A DNA stretch of 6,037 nucleotides from Pseudomonadota bacterium (GTDB lineage: Bacteria > SAR324 > NAC60-12). Shown here in pieces: positions 5,686 to 6,037 of the stretch. Each line of letters starts with the position of its first letter. Position 1 is the stretch's first letter. The notes under the pieces were generated by a model. That model saw only the letters and a program-made list of their open reading frames with translations, made no database searches and was not told where the DNA came from. Both the position numbers and the translations under genes were made by a program. The stretch lies in contig JACNKY010000327.1 of NCBI GenBank assembly GCA_014381795.1, positions 1 to 6,037 of the forward strand, given 5' to 3'.

Positions 5686-5982
5686 TCAGACCGTATCTTC
5701 ATTAAGAGCGTCTTCCAGCATTGCTTTGGCCAGTCGTTCTGAATCTACCTGAAATTCACCACTCTTGATTTTAGCTTTGAGTTCTGCAACGCGATCGGCA
5801 CGTACTTCCGGTTCAGCGGAAATCCGATTTTTTATTTTATTCATCACAAAGGTCGAGTTCTTATCTGGAGCTTCCGCAGTACTCTGCGTGTCTCCGGAAC
5901 GACCTGTGGTTTTTTGATTTTCTTTAGCAGTACCTCCCTTTACTCCATGAAATTCGGGGGGCTGCTGTCCTGTAATTTTCAT
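5686..5982 (-). CDS. flgM: Anti-sigma-28 factor FlgM
   Basis: FlgM binds sigma-28 (FliA) and keeps it inactive. On hook completion it is exported through the flagellum, releasing sigma-28 for late genes. The 98-residue product (E. coli 97) begins MKITGQ and has a low-complexity Gly/Ser/Thr/Lys-rich, disordered N-terminal half. The conserved C-terminal sigma-binding region is RADRVAELKAKIKSGEFQVD at 61-80, followed by SERLAKAMLEDAL, which fits the family pattern R-V-x-x-L-K-x-x-I-x-x-G-x-Y/F-x-V-D. The ATG at 5982 is preferred because AGGTGG lies directly upstream with AGG 5 bases from it. The in-frame GTG at 5988 is part of that AGGTGG and would add only two residues. It is the first gene of the visible block and lies 61 bp before flgN. 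Confidence 0.95.
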   Translation of the reverse strand: MKITGQQPPEFHGVKGGTAKENQKTTGRSGDTQSTAEAPDKNSTFVMNKIKNRISAEPEVRADRVAELKAKIKSGEFQVDSERLAKAMLEDALNEDTV

Positions 5983-6037
5983 ATCCACCTGTTGATGTTA
6001 AATGTTCAATTCCCTAATTCCGCGAGAATGTCCGGTG
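5983..6037 (-). promoter_or_regulatory. flgM 5' leader with GGA triplets and Shine-Dalgarno
   Basis: On the transcribed strand this leader contains three GGA triplets. Two are distal (plus positions 6031-6033 and 6019-6021). The third (5984-5986) is part of AGGTGGATATG, overlapping the ribosome binding site. This arrangement is typical of CsrA-repressed leaders. The distal part also contains ATTCCGCGAGAATG (6017-6030), which matches the core of the repeat in the flgK-flgL spacer apart from one missing C. No convincing promoter is seen; it may lie beyond the window edge. Confidence 0.3.
6017..6030. repeat. Second copy of the CCGCGAGAATG repeat core
   Basis: ATTCCGCGAGAATG here matches ATTCCCGCGAGAATG at 3331-3345 with one base deleted. 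Both copies lie between flagellar genes, outside coding sequence, in the same orientation. The window ends 7 bases later, so flanking repeats cannot be assessed. Confidence 0.4.

Overview
The window is a compact single-direction block read entirely on the minus strand (right to left). It holds the late part of a flagellar operon followed by two housekeeping genes. In transcription order the genes are flgM, flgN, flgK, flgL, csrA, fliW, rsmG and the 5' part of xth (exodeoxyribonuclease III), which runs off the left edge. Every gene-sized open frame on the plus strand lies antisense to one of these genes and looks like a shadow. No tRNA, rRNA, CRISPR array or transposase gene is visible.

The base composition is moderately AT-rich. 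The ExoIII N-terminus resembles the proteobacterial MRVIS-NLNGIRSA type. The flgM-N-K-L block combined with a csrA/fliW pair suggests a flagellated bacterium outside the enteric type, most plausibly a deltaproteobacterium-like lineage such as SAR324. That placement is an inference of low to moderate confidence from motif recollection; no search was run.

How the genes work together: FlgM is the anti-sigma-28 factor that holds back late flagellar genes until the hook is finished. FlgN is the export chaperone for FlgK and FlgL, the two hook-filament junction proteins. CsrA is an RNA-binding translational repressor. FliW is its protein antagonist and also binds flagellin. The block therefore carries both the transcriptional (FlgM) and the translational (CsrA/FliW) checkpoint of filament assembly, beside the junction proteins made at that stage. 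RsmG (16S rRNA m7G527 methyltransferase) and ExoIII (DNA repair) follow on the same strand and may be read through from the flagellar genes or have their own promoter; no convincing promoter is visible.

Region by region: 1-256 xth fragment; 257-347 short spacer with a degenerate palindromic repeat; 348-1034 rsmG; 1035-1118 spacer with a hairpin; 1119-1616 fliW; 1632-1862 csrA; 1863-1932 spacer; 1933-3234 flgL; 3235-3400 the largest spacer, with a MITE-like or REP-like element; 3401-5089 flgK; 5142-5624 flgN; 5686-5982 flgM; 5983-6037 flgM leader. No gene-free stretch exceeds 300 bases. The gene content is ordinary. The points most worth a second look are the dispersed-repeat remnants in the spacers, the GGA-rich flgM leader as a possible CsrA target, the long CsrA tail, the altered RsmG motif, and an Asp-box-like motif inside FlgL.
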